In this document: in pieces, positions 12,801 through 24,010 of the stretch
Position numbering within the stretch: the stretch's first letter is position 1
Layout: every line of letters begins with the position of its first letter
Source of the DNA: Echinometra lucunter
Lineage: Eukaryota > Echinodermata > Echinoidea > Camarodonta > Echinometridae
Assembly (NCBI GenBank): GCA_029962745.1
Contig: JAPZVO010000025.1
Location: 251,520 to 315,519, forward strand
DNA length: 64,000 nucleotides
Direction of reading: 5' to 3'
Translations under genes and position numbers: made by a program
Notes under the pieces: generated by a model
Databases searched by the model: none
What the model was told of the DNA's origin: nothing
What the model saw: only the letters and a program-made list of their open reading frames with translations

Positions 12801-15800
12801 ATACAAACATTGGAAAATATAACGATACAAATCAAATTGATACAAGTTAAGTGTGACAAATATACAAAGGAAGAATATGTATACTTAGAGAATATTAAAA
12901 TAATAGAGTTGGTTTAAATGAAGAAATAAATATAAATGCAGGGGTCAGCTATCATAAGCGAAAAGGCTTGAGTCGATAGCAGCCGGGAGATGGGGGCTAC
13001 ATGATACATGTTAAGTCGCATTTAAGGGTGTCACATGTAGTAATTAAAATCGATGAAAAATCTTATATAAACCGGAGTTTGTCAGAAAGAAAGGGTATAA
13101 AAAATAATAATAACAGTTGTAAGTGCGTGCAAGTGGGTGACTGCCTGTGAAAGGTTAGCAGTATGTATGTTCGTGTTTGATTTTTTTTTCTAGAACTGAT
13201 CATTTTTACAAATATTTGGATAAAAGATATTTTTTCATTAGCTGAACTATAGCGCACATGCAGCAGGGAGAGATCGCTGAATGGAGAAAACAATAATTTA
13301 TTGCATCCTCATGCAGCGCAATCCGCCCTGACAAGAAGAAAAGTCCTTAGATGGGCCTCAACCCATAAGTTCCCTCAATTCTCTAGAGCTGGTAGTTTAA
13401 AAAAAAAAAACAATCCTAAAAACCGCTTACATGGAGAAATAAAAAAATTCATTTAGAAATCTTAATCAGAATTTTGGATTAACATTTCTTAATCTAGTAA
13501 TTATAAGATCGAACCCCACAACCTAGTAGCGCATGCAGAGTGTAAGATACAAACACGAAAAAATGGCTCAATGACCAATCAGGCTGGTCAAGTAACCAAT
13601 TACATATATATTGAATTTAACAATCCTACTAATAGTAGCGGTCATAATTCATAGCTACGTGAATTTACAAGGAAAAAAAAAGGAATCTGATTAAATCAAA
13701 CAATAAATGGCCATCTCAGTGATTACGTCAACTTAACAAGGTTTTGGGTAAGAATTCCTATGGGGGGGGGGGGTGAGGTAGCAACTAGACCATGGAATAG
13801 AATGATGAATAATGAACATGGATACGTGACATTTCACTACCATGTTATCAAAGCATATAACAGTTGTTACATATACCAATAGCAAAACGACAAAGTACCT
13901 CTAGACATGAACGTCTAGTATGCACTAATGTAATACGAAAATAATGCATGAGATTTATGTGTAGTAATTGAGGAACATCGGTAATTTAAATAGTTCTGTA
14001 AGCGAGTGCCTTCGTAACACTTTTCACTAATTATGTCAGAAACACAAATGTAAAGACCAAAGGCACATTGCGATCAATGGAAAAGAGGGAAAGCCATGGA
14101 GTTTTGTGTATGAATAGCTCAATACATCAATGTGACAATCAGTTAGATATTATGTACACACCTTCATCAATCAGCTTGACAGCTGAAATAGTAGTAATTT
14201 TTTTTTAAAAAGATAGCTCAGTCATGTAGAGAAATTTCAATATTCTGTGAATAACAATTCTCATTTGCATGGTTACTTCATACAACTTTTAAACGTTTAC
14301 CCTAGATGGCCTGTGAAGACCCGAACCAAGGACATTACATTGTCGTGGTATTAATCAACAGGCCAAGTGCTCTTGGAAACACCTGGTTAATCATAATAAC
14401 AATTGGGAGTGTTTTAGAAATAAATATAAAAACAAATAAGATGTTTTCAACTGAAGTACATGTATCTCATTGTGTTTGTGTATCATCAGGAATTCATTAC
14501 TATGCCAAACTAAGCGTATGACTGCAAATTGTTACATACCAATATCAAGACAAAATTACCGTGTAGACATTGAGTGATGTTTTATTGTATGTCTAGTATG
14601 CATATCTGCAGTACACGAAAAAAGAATAGAGACATGAGAGGAAAAATAGGGCTCATAACTGATTTAAAACAGTTATGTAATCAAATGCATTGATATGGTA
14701 ACACTATATATTCACACACTGAATGTCAGAGGCACAACATTTAATGGCTACAGGCATGTTTCGTGGTGTGGTTAAACATGAAGTTTGCCAATGAATGGTT
14801 CAAAACGTCGCCTTTGATATTCAGTGAATTTGTTTAAGTCAACTAGGAAAAAGGGGGAGGGGGGAATCAACCCTGGAATAGGTTTTGTTATTATTTTGTA
14901 TATTTTTTGATCATGTCCGGCAGTCATATGAGTGATTGTTTTATATATTGTAGGTGACCAAAATTGGCAATTGGTCCCCATTGACCCATTGAAATCGACT
15001 TTAGATTATAGTGTTTTGAATAATTTTCTGAAAAGGATGATTATTGATGCTTATGATGTAATAAAACCATAATTTGTTTGGCTTTGTTTTTCTTGTTTTC
15101 TTACTAGGGTTGATCCACTACCAAATGAATGCTACATAAAATTCATATGACTTTGTCAAGCGTCATTTGTATTTGTACCTGCTGCTACACTAACATGCCT
15201 TTAAAATGTAGGTTGATCTGACACTATGAACATGGCGGACAAAGAAAGCGGACAAAATAAACAACCCCTCATTCTACCCTTCACAATGGTTCTGGTAGTC
15301 AAAAGAACATCCCTTCACAGCTATTATGTTTAATCATGTAGTTCCAGGTGAATATGCATGTGACACCATTTCGACATATTTTAGACAATAGCTGTTATGT
15401 TTAATCATGTAGTCCCAGGTGAATATGCATGTGACACCTTTTCGACATATTTTAGACAATAGCTGTGAAGGGATGTTCTTTTAACTACCAGAACCATTGT
15501 GAAGGGTAGAATGAGGGGTTGTTTATTTTGTCCGCTTTCTTTGTCCGTCATATTCATAGTGTGACCGGTCAAAATCTTGTCTGACATAGCCCCCAGTAGG
15601 TGAGAGTATGTCAGGTTGAGTCCCTGCTTGCTATCATTATAGGTAAATAAAATATATTGTTACCAGTCATACGCGGCAGAAAACAGGTGATCAATGAATG
15701 CAATGAATACATTTGAATACATCCAAAATATAACGTAGCCAGTGCTAGTTGTCGTGGTATTCAAAATGCATTCACAGGTGTATAAGAGGTTGTTGAAAAA

Positions 15801-17117
15801 TGCAAGCCTATTTTTCTTATCGGTCTGCACATTTTACCTGCCCCCCACCCTCTCACACACATACGTGAAAATGAAAATAGCTGAGTGTAAATGATTTAAA
15901 CTTAGACTAGACCTTTTTCCATGGACGAAAGTATGGCAGGTCGCACAACATATAAACATAAATAACATGAAGAATGACACGAAATTCATTTTTGCAAAAA
16001 TCAATATAATACGGGATTGCAAATTTGACAAGCAGATTAAAGATGAAATAGATACATTAAAAATAATGAGGAAAAAAATAAAGGAAAGTGGAGAAAAAAA
16101 GGAAGAAGAAGAAGAAGAAGAAGGAGAAGAAGAAGAAGAAATAATAAGAAGAGATAGTAAAAGGTCAAAGGAATCATTACAAAAGTGTCTTTAATTATGT
16201 TAATACCAAATAGAAAGTACAGTATGCCCCCAAAGGGGAAAAAAAAAAGAAAGAAAAAATGATGGACCTTTAAGTATCAATAATGAAATAAATAATTTTG
16301 CAATATGAAAAGTCATAGTACTGAAACAATGGGCCGTATTGATAAACTAGAAACGCTTTTTCTGACCTTCTGCTTGTATCTTCTGATAGTCATATAAGTC
16401 ATTACTAGCAAAAGAAACGGACGGGGGTCTACATGCAATTCGGTCAAATATCCATTTCGTCTAATATCATTTGGTCCATATTTTAGTTGGTCTACTGTCA
16501 CTTCGTCTACACCATTTGGTCTAATGACCATTCGGTCCAATTGGCATTCGGTCTATTATCATTTGGTCTAAAAACGACCTGGTCTAATAGCCATTTGGTC
16601 CAATTGTCAGTTCGTCTAATTACCAATTGGTCTACTAGCCCTCTACGACCGTATGCTGCTACATGTACCTAGCCTCCGACGTCGACGTCGCGATCGCAGT
16701 TCTCATGTCGTGTGTCCTTCGATCTCTCTGTGCCACTTTGTTTTTCAATTAAACAGCATTATTTGTACTGGAGTGTGTTTTCAACCAGGCGTGGAAGCCA
16801 AAAATAGGATTACTAACTTGAACTTGTGGTTGACGAGGGGAGTAGTTGTGGGATTGATATAAGAAAGGTGAATTAGAAGGGGAAAGGGCGATATAGGAAG
16901 TGAAAGATCACTTATCAAGAGAAGAAGGGTAGGAAGCACTATTTTTATCCTTTGAAAGGTGAGGGAGGCATGTGCTCCCTGCCACAGGTGAGATTATTTA
17001 CGTTTTAAATGTACAAATAAATTCATTATAATGCCGGTAGTTGCATGACCCTGCCCGCTCTTCCCCATTATACTCCTGTTCTTCTTCTTCTTCTTCTTCT
17101 TCTTCTTTTCTTCATCT

Positions 17118-17150
<33 letters not shown>

Positions 17151-19818
17151 AATCACTGGTAAAAATGGCGCCCCTGAATGCTATGATGATATAATTGCGA
17201 GCGAACAGAGCAACATTAAAATAGCATCGTTAAGAATGTGTTATTCGTAGTAGTAGCAGTGGTGGTGATGGTAGTTTCAGCAGCAGAAGTAGGAGTAGGA
17301 GTAGCAGAATAGTAGTTATCATTATTATTATAATTTTTAAAATCATTTTATTATCATTATTATTCATCATTTTCGTCATTTTTATAAGTAGTAATATTTA
17401 TATTTAATTTATTAAATCTTTTTAATCAATATATTTCTAATATTATAAATTATAAATTCATAAATAATACATTTATAGATAATATTTATATTTCATTCAT
17501 AAAAAAACATACTATTTCTTTAATAGTATCATTACCATTATCAGGACTCATCCTGGTAGTAAGAACATATTGTACATTTATTGTTTGCAGCATTAGACCA
17601 AATGGATATTGGAACAAATGGTTATCAGACGAACTGAAAATTGGACCAAATTGTTCTTAGTTATTAGACGAAATGATCATTAGAACAAATGGCTGGTGGA
17701 CGAAATGATGATTAGACGAAATGGAAATGGACGAATTGATAAGTAGACCATGTGGATATTAGACCAGCTGGAATTAGCCGAAGTAGGTACTGGACCAAAT
17801 GAATATTGGACGAACTAATATTTGGACTAAGTGGTAATTGGACGAAATAGATGGAGACTGAATGGTTATTAGACAAACTGGTTATAGACCAACTGATCAT
17901 TGGATGAAATGATTATTGGATGAAATGATTTTTGGACGAAATGGTTGTCAGACGAAATATTGATGGACGAAAGAATAAGACCAAATGAAGTTAGACCATG
18001 TGATAAGTGGACGAAATGGCAGTAGACCAAATGGCAATAATATTTACCATATAGATCTCTGGCCAAGAAAAAACTTTACTTTGGCATAATAACTATATTA
18101 TTAGGTAGCTTTAGCTTCTAAGCAAATACTACTTTTATCGATACGGCCCAATAACTATTTCTCTACCGGTCAGTGAAGACCCCGTTCGATTCGGTCCAGC
18201 ACTTGGGAAAAATATGGATTTCTAAACTAATGTCATAGGTCCTTCCCGTCAAGGTTTGGACAAATGGAGTTGTACCCAAAGCATTTTAGACAATTACCAT
18301 GATTACTATCCTATTGTATACAATTCTAATAATGTAATCATCAGCTGTACGGACGATAATTCTAATGACGTAATAATAATTCAGCATTTCAATTACGCAT
18401 TCTTCTGTGGTGTAAAAACGGTTTATAAGACCTAACAAGCAAACAAGCATTTCGAAACTTTCTTATTTTTGCTTTTTTACACATGCTTCATCAACCATTT
18501 TACACGATATACATCCAAGTGCATGCAAATAATCGCCCAGATATCTTGAAAATTGAGACAGAAAGACGCCCCGGGGATGTTAGCTGACTACGAGCATGAC
18601 GGGACGTGGGTGGAGGATCTCAGATTAGAGAATTAATTAGACCGATAATTATTATAATGAAAATCATGATTATACGGACAATTCCAGAAGGATTAGCATT
18701 AATAAAAAGCAACGTTAAAGATATGGAAGGGGTTCTAATATTTACCATAAGCTCTTCCACTCTTCGTTAAATCTCCAGTGTATGCAGACATACGTCAAGT
18801 TTTTCATGACAGTGTTGATAAAGGCCTTTGCCGTTTCACGGACCGCTTTTGTCCTCACGAAATACTTGTTGTATCGGCTGATGTGTTCGTAGTACTTGAG
18901 ACGATGGGCGTATCCGTAAGGGTAAAGAAATGCATTACACCGATGAGAGGTAGTTAAAGCGTCCGGGTAAGCATCCAGAAAATCATCAGCGGCGAGAGTG
19001 TAGTAGGGCAGATCTTCATGGAGCTGGATGACGTCATCAGACCGATTCTTGGTTAAGAACGTTGAAGGTATCTTAATTTGCGTCCAGTTGTAATACACCT
19101 CAATCATTCTACCAACGGCAATTTTCAAATACTTGGTTTCAGAAAGACTCTGATTGGGTTTCATATTGGTACCAAGAAACACAACATCGGCCTTGCGGTT
19201 ACATCGGCGTTTGAATTCTTCAATGGTAGCTACGGGCACAAATTCAGACAGTACATCAGGATCAAGGGTATCTTCAAAGGCATGAGGGAGTTGTTTTTCT
19301 AAGGTTGGCTCGTGATCGAAAAACGGCGACAGGACGAGTGTTAGGTTTCGCTTTTTAGCAATGATTGATACCAGCTTGACGGCCTGAAGTTGGTTATTTG
19401 GTCCTTGGTTGCCTAGCAATACTGGCAACATATACTTGACTTTTGGCGTCTTCTTTCTTTCTAGGTCCTTTTCTCTTATGTTCTGCGATTTTATTATCTC
19501 TTGTTTATTCGATATGTCGCCACTGTCGACGACAGCATCAGCATTTTGATGCTTGTTCCTTCTTCCATTCTGTGAATGAAGACGGCCCTTCTCTTGCACT
19601 TGGTTTAAATCCCGCTGCATCTCTAGCCCATTCTTCAAGTTTTTCGGGTAACTTCTCGGGTATCCTCTTTGATTGGTCATGAACGGTAGGTCCATGAGGT
19701 CACCTATCGTACTGTCGGCCTCTTTCGAGTGCAAGACGGCTAGGAAGAGTTGACAAGCTATGAAAATGAAGAAGAAACCAAACAGAGGTTGGATCCTGCG
19801 TCTCTTCAACACAACCAT
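9731..19818 (-). CDS. GDP-fucose protein O-fucosyltransferase-like type II membrane protein, four exons
   Basis: Joined exons 19818-18746, 10950-10812, 10435-10303 and 9843-9731 give 1458 nt (485 residues and a TAG stop) with matching phases at all three junctions. Residues about 12-30 form a hydrophobic anchor after a basic KRRR start, as in Golgi type II enzymes. A charged stem follows to about residue 125. The globular part opens with a G-N-Q-G-P-N-N-Q loop (near residue 137), then carries H347-W-R349-F-N-E-E353, like the H-x-R motif of O-fucosyltransferases, then SLVEQELC, and ends with S-S-R-H-S-S-W-S (455-462), the conserved C-terminal S-S-W-S segment of the fold. The expected role is transfer of fucose from GDP-fucose to protein in the ER or Golgi; acceptor and subfamily (POFUT1, POFUT2 or another clade) cannot be told. 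The first intron is 7.8 kb. Confidence 0.85.
10303..10435 (-). CDS. O-fucosyltransferase-like gene, exon 3
   Basis: Acceptor ...CCTGTACAG is not pyrimidine-rich, but the frame opens at once as DNIIKGIRQGVPNF and runs to SLVEQELCK with donor GTGAGT. One base is left over (phase 1). The S-L-V-E-Q-E-x-C segment is typical of this enzyme group just before the C-terminal motif. Confidence 0.8.
10594..10732. mobile_element. MITE, GGGGAGCGTTTCAT family, copy in intron 2 of the O-fucosyltransferase-like gene
   Basis: Inverted termini GGGGAGCGTTTCAT and ATGAAACGCTCCCC bound 139 bp. The interior has mirrored CAGTGA and GTGATTTTCACTGAC segments and a CAATCAGATGGAAGG core. The same family occurs at 53057-53192 (inner part inverted) and more diverged at 47034-47167, 37099-37230 and 42834-42976. 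No coding sequence. Confidence 0.75.
10812..10950 (-). CDS. O-fucosyltransferase-like gene, exon 2
   Basis: Acceptor ...GGACAG precedes G TGT AAG AGA, and the leading G completes the W358 codon. The exon encodes 46 residues from CKRDFAQDIC to ASELDDQ and ends in phase 0 at a GTTAGT donor. The A-A-Y-F-A-S segment fits the strand before the C-terminal helix of the fold. Confidence 0.8.
11055..11720. repeat. Long repeat family, blocks I and II
   Basis: Block I (about 11060-11430: AAGTGCAAGCCTATTTT, CACACACATAC, GGCAGGTCACACAACA, CAAATTTGACAAGCAG, then GAA repeats) matches 15790-16145 in the same orientation. Block II (about 11445-11720: CAATCCCATAACCCTGCC, AGGGAGCTCATGTCTGAG, CATCATTCATTCGGTATCA, then CAACATCGGTCAGTAAG) matches 27030-27235, and its end matches 29480-29560. 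Confidence 0.65.
11388..11430. repeat. (GAA)n microsatellite
   Basis: About 14 GAA/AGA units inside repeat block I. The same position in the second copy (16098-16142) is also a GAA tract, so the microsatellite belongs to the repeat family. Confidence 0.9.
11721..15179. other. Intron 1 sequence without recognised gene
   Basis: AT-rich sequence in intron 1 of the O-fucosyltransferase-like gene. A weak direct-repeat pair was noticed: 13860-14045 (GTTACATATACCAATA, GTCTAGTATGCA, ATGTCAGAAACACA) and 14530-14740 (GTTACATACCAATATC, GTCTAGTATGCA, ATGTCAGAGGCACA). A G run is at 13760-13771. No coding block was recognised. Confidence 0.5.
15180..15790. repeat. Long repeat family, block III, interrupted by a CACTA-like MITE
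   Basis: Outside the MITE at 15222-15561, this block (GGTTGATCTGA, CAAAATCTTGTCTGACATAG, GGTAAATAAAATA, GGCAGAAAACAGGTGATCAA, TTTGAATACATCCAAA) is colinear with 29575-29790, which lacks the insertion. Block III is followed by block I at 15790-16145. Confidence 0.7.
15222..15561. mobile_element. EnSpm/CACTA-like MITE with 3 bp target duplication
   Basis: The 340 bp element runs from CACTATGAA to TTCATAGTG, with inverted arms of about 100 bases (15222-15322 and 15464-15561). TGA flanks both sides (15219-15221 and 15562-15564). The related copy near 29578-29590 reads GATCTGACTGGTCAAA with one TGA and no insert, which is an empty-site view. CACTA ends plus a 3 bp duplication are the EnSpm/CACTA signature. 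The centre holds two tandem copies of a ~71 bp unit starting TTATGTTTAATCATGTAG. No transposase frame. Confidence 0.8.
15790..16145. repeat. Long repeat family, second copy of block I
   Basis: Colinear with 11060-11430, including the CACACACATAC tract, the GGCAGGTCRCACAACA motif, CAAATTTGACAAGCAG and the terminal GAA/GAAG tract (16098-16142). Confidence 0.7.
16327..18155. mobile_element. Composite DNA element with inverted ends and inverted subterminal arrays
   Basis: Ends read TGGGCCGTATTGATAAAC (about 16329) and, on the other strand, TGGGCCGTATCGATAAAA (from about 18154). Inside each end lies an array of about 15-20 bp units on TTTGGTCTAAT/ATTTCGTCTAAT: 16436-16640 in one orientation and 17590-18045 in the opposite one. 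The 0.95 kb between holds CTT and CT microsatellites (17082-17150), a TAG/CAG-rich stretch and AT-rich DNA. No transposase frame was recognised. Arrays of terminal-proximal repeats recall binding sites of foldback-type or Mutator-like elements; this is inference. Confidence 0.6.
18156..18745. other. Proximal intron 1 of the O-fucosyltransferase-like gene
   Basis: Lies directly beyond the exon 1 donor. Nothing beyond unremarkable AT-rich sequence was seen. Confidence 0.5.
18746..19818 (-). CDS. O-fucosyltransferase-like gene, exon 1
   Basis: Starts at the ATG at 19818, the first in-frame methionine, followed by VVLKRRRIQPLFGFFF, a basic start plus hydrophobic anchor. It encodes the anchor, the stem, the nucleotide-binding loop and the HWRFNEEW motif. 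It ends ...TTA TG before the donor GTAAAT (18745 down), leaving two bases (phase 2). Reading through would hit a stop two codons on, which supports splicing here. Confidence 0.85.
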
Positions 19819-20285
19819 GCTTCTTAATCGTAGTCGTGTCGTTAATTAGGGTAAGGTGTTTTGAAACAAATTAGTTTATGAAGGATCAGTACCAAAAAGC
19901 GGTCTCTTGCATTTCAAGTATCAACTGTACATTAACGATGGTGCACCTGTTTCAAATATTTTCTTGATATATATCGTAAAGTCCTACCAGCACAAACTGA
20001 CTTCGTTATCAACCTTTATTTCCGTTCTTGCCACGTCACGACGCGTAAGTCGCCAGCTATCGCAAAATTGAAGCAGGATATCTTGCTTGCTGTGGTAGAC
20101 CAAGGGCACTCTCTCAACAAGAATGGAAATAGTAGGACAGATGTAGGTGTTCTTTCATATGAAAAATGTCTAAGATCGTGTACATGTACGACACAAGCTC
20201 CAGTGGCAATAGTTTCGCTGTCAGTGTTACCACTTTCTCACCAGCTTCAACCCTGATCAAAGTAATATGTTTACGTACGTATAGC
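19819..20285. other. 5' flank of the O-fucosyltransferase-like gene
   Basis: Presumed 5' UTR and upstream region on the minus strand. No clear TATA box or initiator was identified. No other gene is seen. Confidence 0.4.
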
Positions 20286-20440
20286 CCAAAAGGCCTCCAC
20301 ACACCGGATCCGACATTCGACAAAACGACACGACATCCGACATCCGAAACGATAAATCAATAAAAATTGGTGCATACCACTCACGACATGACCTAAAAAA
20401 ACGAGCCGGTTAGGAATTCGTGTCGTTTTCGAAGATGAGA
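20286..20440. repeat. GTCGTGTCGTTTTGTCG-type element end, inverted partner of 26968-27021
   Basis: AGGCCTCCACACACCGGATC and the following CGACATTCGACAAAACGACA recur as the reverse complement at 26968-27021, one base different (CACAC against CTCAC). The sequence is unusually CpG-rich for the region. It probably marks the termini of one DNA-element family. Confidence 0.6.
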
Positions 20441-20897
20441 ATGTCGTGATGGAATTAATTTGAAACTCATCAAGAAATATTGAAAAAACTTGCAAAGATC
20501 AAGAAGGAAATTAATCATTTTTATTTGGATATCACTTATTAGTTTTCCCTACAAAGTTTTGAAATGCTTCATGTGTACCACGATCGCGCAAGTGCACAAT
20601 GTACGTTGAGAAGATAATCCCTATTCGTCGCTCCCTTCCCTTTCTGCCTCTTTCCGTCTTTCTGTCTCTCTCTACCACTCTCTTCATTAAAATTTTTTAT
20701 TAAGTACTCGTGTTCCATAAAAGTTTTAATGTGTCATCTTTACTCCCATTCAACACTTGCAGAATTTATGAACTTATGGTTGAGAAGAGAAAATGTATTT
20801 CCCAATCTCTATATCTGCCTCTCTTTTTCTAGGTTCTCTCTCTCTTTCTCACTCTTTCTCTCATTTTACAACTCTCTTCATTTAAAAGCAGTCCTGT

Positions 20898-21035
20898 GGG
20901 GTGTTTCATAAAGCTGTTCGTAAGTTACGAATGACTTTATGCACGACTGGTGATACCTTCTTGTGCTACATGTAAATGAATGAGAATCTGATTTCCACCC
21001 AAGAACATGTTCTAGTTGTTCGTAAAGTCGTTTGA
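20898..21035. mobile_element. MITE, GGGGTGTTTCATAAAGCTG family
   Basis: Starts GGGGTGTTTCATAAAGCTG then TTCGTAAGTTACGAATGACT, and near its other end has GTTGTTCGTAAAGTCG. A second member is at 35637-35960. TTCGTAA and TTACGAA motifs are mirrored in both. No coding sequence. Confidence 0.6.
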
Positions 21036-22240
21036 AAAAAATAACAAATTCTTCAAAGAACAAAACCTTTTTTTAAATACTGCTATTCAAATCGTTCAAG
21101 GACAAGTATGAATACTGCAAACATCTTCAAAATTCAAATACCTGTGAGTACACACAAAATGCATTATTCAAGCAAACATGATATCAATGAGAGGACATGT
21201 ATTTGTTAGGTACTCACTGTGATGTATAAAGACACACACTTCATTAAAGTGCAAATAATTCACCCTCAAAGGGTCTATGATGTCAAAGCAATTATACAAA
21301 ATACAGCTTGCCAAATCCTCCCCCCCCCCCCTGGACATCGCGAAATATACCTTCTAAGACTCAACCGACAGCAAAGGCCAAATGGTTATGCCAAAAAAGC
21401 ACATCATAGTGTTTTTCTATGACAGAAAATTTAATTTAAAAATGAAAGTCCCCCCTCAGCAAACTGCAAAAATACAGAACAATTAACAAATTACAGGACC
21501 AGTAACCAGTTACAGATGTGGTGCTACAATAAATTAGGAAAGCAAAGCACAATAATATTGTGGAGCAGATTAGGTCAGAGCAGACAGGGGAAGAATATCT
21601 GTTTGGGTGATTAGTACCCAAGTGACTGTCAAACAATATCAAATGAGCAATGACTGAATACATTGTCTTACTGGCATTTTATTATCTGCATGAAATTCAA
21701 GGGAAGCAAGATCTTAAAAATGGAGCCCTGAAAAACTATGGGGATATTTTGTTCGGAAAAAAGAGCAACTTGAAAAGAATGTAGTCCTTGAATTAAATAT
21801 CAGTAACATTTAAAAATTTCAAGATGATTTATTGTCATATAAAATACACAAAATGTGTCTTTCGGTATGGTAAGGTGCATAAATGAATAAAAAATAATAC
21901 AACATAAAGTAACCTATATACTGACATACACAAGACACATTTCAAGATAAAGACATTTAATCAAAATGGAAAAAATGCTATAGAATTCCTATGTATTATC
22001 ATTATTATTATTATAAAAACACATTTGATTTGATATATGATTGAGTTCCTGTTCTTAGTACACCCGTGACAGGGGCCGCAGAACGTTTTTTGAAGTGGGG
22101 CTGTAGCTTCCTGACAGCTTGAAGATCTTGGGGTTATATGGTTTTGTAAACTAAAATGACCAATTTACAATTTAGAAACAAGATGTTTTTGTTTTGTCTT
22201 TGTTTTCTTTTTGAAATGTGAGCGAAGAAGGGCTGCAGTA
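21036..22240. other. Intergenic DNA, no gene seen
   Basis: AT-rich, with a C run at 21319-21331 and an ATT microsatellite near 21997-22012. Short open frames lack domains or splice signals. Confidence 0.5.
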
Positions 22241-22244
22241 TCCC

Positions 22245-22965
22245 CCCCCCCCCCTGCTTTCACGACCCCTGCATGACATCGATAAGTCGATTTTTAATTA
22301 CTAATAACAACCCGTGATTAAACATTAAAAAAAAAAGTGTGGGCCGTAGAACTCGTGGCGTGTACTTAAACTTGTGACACATTGGCATGAAATATGATTT
22401 CATAGATATAATGTAGAAATTTGCTCAGACTCGGGTGTTGTAAAATTTGTCCCACTGTAGAAAGTATTTCTTATAACTCCAAGGTAAAATTCAGAATGCT
22501 GAAATGAAAAAAATAATGTCATTTTATAGTCAAATGCCTCTTATGAAGTCTGGGAAAGGAAAAGGATACTGTATTTATTCAAGGCTTGTGTGGCTTTGTA
22601 GACAGATTCTTATTGTAAAAGACCTCGTGCTGCATAAAATATAGAGGGAAACTGCAAACTGCCCCCCCCCCCCTTTCACAACCCCTGCATGACATCGAAA
22701 AGTCGATTTTTAATTACTAATAGCAATCAGGTGATCAAACATCAAAAAACGTGTGGGCGGTAGGACACCTGGCGTGTACTTAAACTTGTCACACATTGGC
22801 ATGAAATATGATTTCATAGATATAATGTAAAAATTCGCTCAGACTCGGGTGTTGTAAAATTTGTCCCACGGTAGAAAGTCTTTCTTATAACTCCAAGGTA
22901 AAATTCAGAATGCTAAAACGAAAAAGTAATGTCATTTTATGGTCAAATGCCTCTTTTGAAGTCTG
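22245..22965. repeat. Direct repeat of ~305 bp, two copies 420 bp apart
   Basis: Copy 1 (about 22245-22552) and copy 2 (about 22665-22965) both start with a C run and ACGACCCCTGCATGACATCG or ACAACCCCTGCATGACATCG. They share ATTGGCATGAAATATGATTT, CTCAGACTCGGGTGTTGTAA and the ending AAATGCCTCTT(A/T)TGAAGTCTG. The spacer (22577-22655) resembles 24715-24795 (AGACAGATTCTTA, AAAGACCTC, TATAGAGGGAAACTGCA). Confidence 0.8.
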
Positions 22966-23022
22966 ATTTGAGATCATCTGCTTAAATTCCTGATCTGGGG
23001 AAGCATGTCGCTGTAAGAACCA

Positions 23023-23216
23023 TCATGACCATGGGATGGGTTTTGGTGGCACAGATGATAATGTTGGATACTGATGGACTGGGGAAGACACACTGCCATA
23101 CGACATGGGGGACTTGCATTTTCTTTTGTCTCCCTTTAGCTCTTCAGAACTTTTTTGTCTATCAGCCTGAAACTGGATCACGAATTCTACATTCCACAGA
23201 AGATGTGCACAGCTTC
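23023..23216 (-). CDS. Unidentified gene, last exon (C-terminal 64 codons)
   Basis: The acceptor has a long pyrimidine tract (TTTCTTTTCTTTCTTTTTGTAG-like) just before GA AGC TGT. The frame stays open from SCAHLLWNVEFVIQFQ to VPPKPIPWS and stops at TGA (23023-23025). The two leading bases complete the single base left by the exon at 24011-24187. The C-terminus is rich in S, P and K (GDKRKCKSPMS, SSVPPKPIPWS). I do not recognise the family. Splice signals and phase agreement make it more than a chance frame. Confidence 0.5.
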
Positions 23217-23771
23217 CTACAAAAAGAAAAGAAAAGAAATGAAACAGTGACACAAATACACCAGCCCATCAGCAAGCATTACATGGATTTTTTTTTTCAA
23301 ACCAGGCTAAAATAATTATCAAATTGACTTGTATAGGATTGCTGGGACATAATAGCTCTTGTGAAAAAGGCACAAGGCAGACATGGCAGAGTTAAGGTAA
23401 ATCACTCTGTGAATTCTGACACCATATTATACTTCCTGAAATCTACTTTAAAAAAAAAATAACTATAATATGATGACAAAGTGGCACAACTTTGCAAGTA
23501 ACTATCAGCCATCCTTTATGATCATTTGGTTATGTTTTCATATATTTCCAAATGAGAATGGTTTTCCATAATCAAGACAAGCTTTCATACAGTTAGGTAA
23601 TATTTTTTTAGTCTTAAGAAATTGAAATATGAATGATTTTCCCCATAAACTAACTCAAATGATTTATAAGATATTCAAAAACTTCTTTACCAAGTCCCGA
23701 TTCCAAAAAGGGGATGTCGGGGTAGAATAATCATTCTGTGCTATATAATTAATTACAAATAAAACTGAAAA

Positions 23772-24004
23772 TACACTCTTAAAAAAAAATCAGGAAAAAT
23801 GACTAGATAAAATGGTCAGCTGGGTGCAACTAAAATACTAGTCTTTTTTTTATTTTATTTTTTTTTTTACTATATTTCAGTCATTTGTGACTATTTTCTG
23901 GTATTATTTTGACGAAAATGTAGTAACTTTTATGACTAGATATATCAGTTGCACCCAGCTGACTAGTCATCTAGTCATTTTGACTGATTTGTTTTTAGAG
24001 TGTA
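23772..24004. mobile_element. MITE with ~57 bp inverted ends, TA-flanked
   Basis: The left end TACACTCTTAAAAA and right end TTTTTAGAGTGTA are inverted. The arms continue through AATGACTAGAT and CAGCTGGGTGCAAC at both sides. TA at each end would fit a Tc1/mariner-type duplication. The right edge lies one base from the splice donor of the exon at 24011-24187, so the element sits within that intron. Confidence 0.75.
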
Positions 24005-24010
24005 ACTTAC

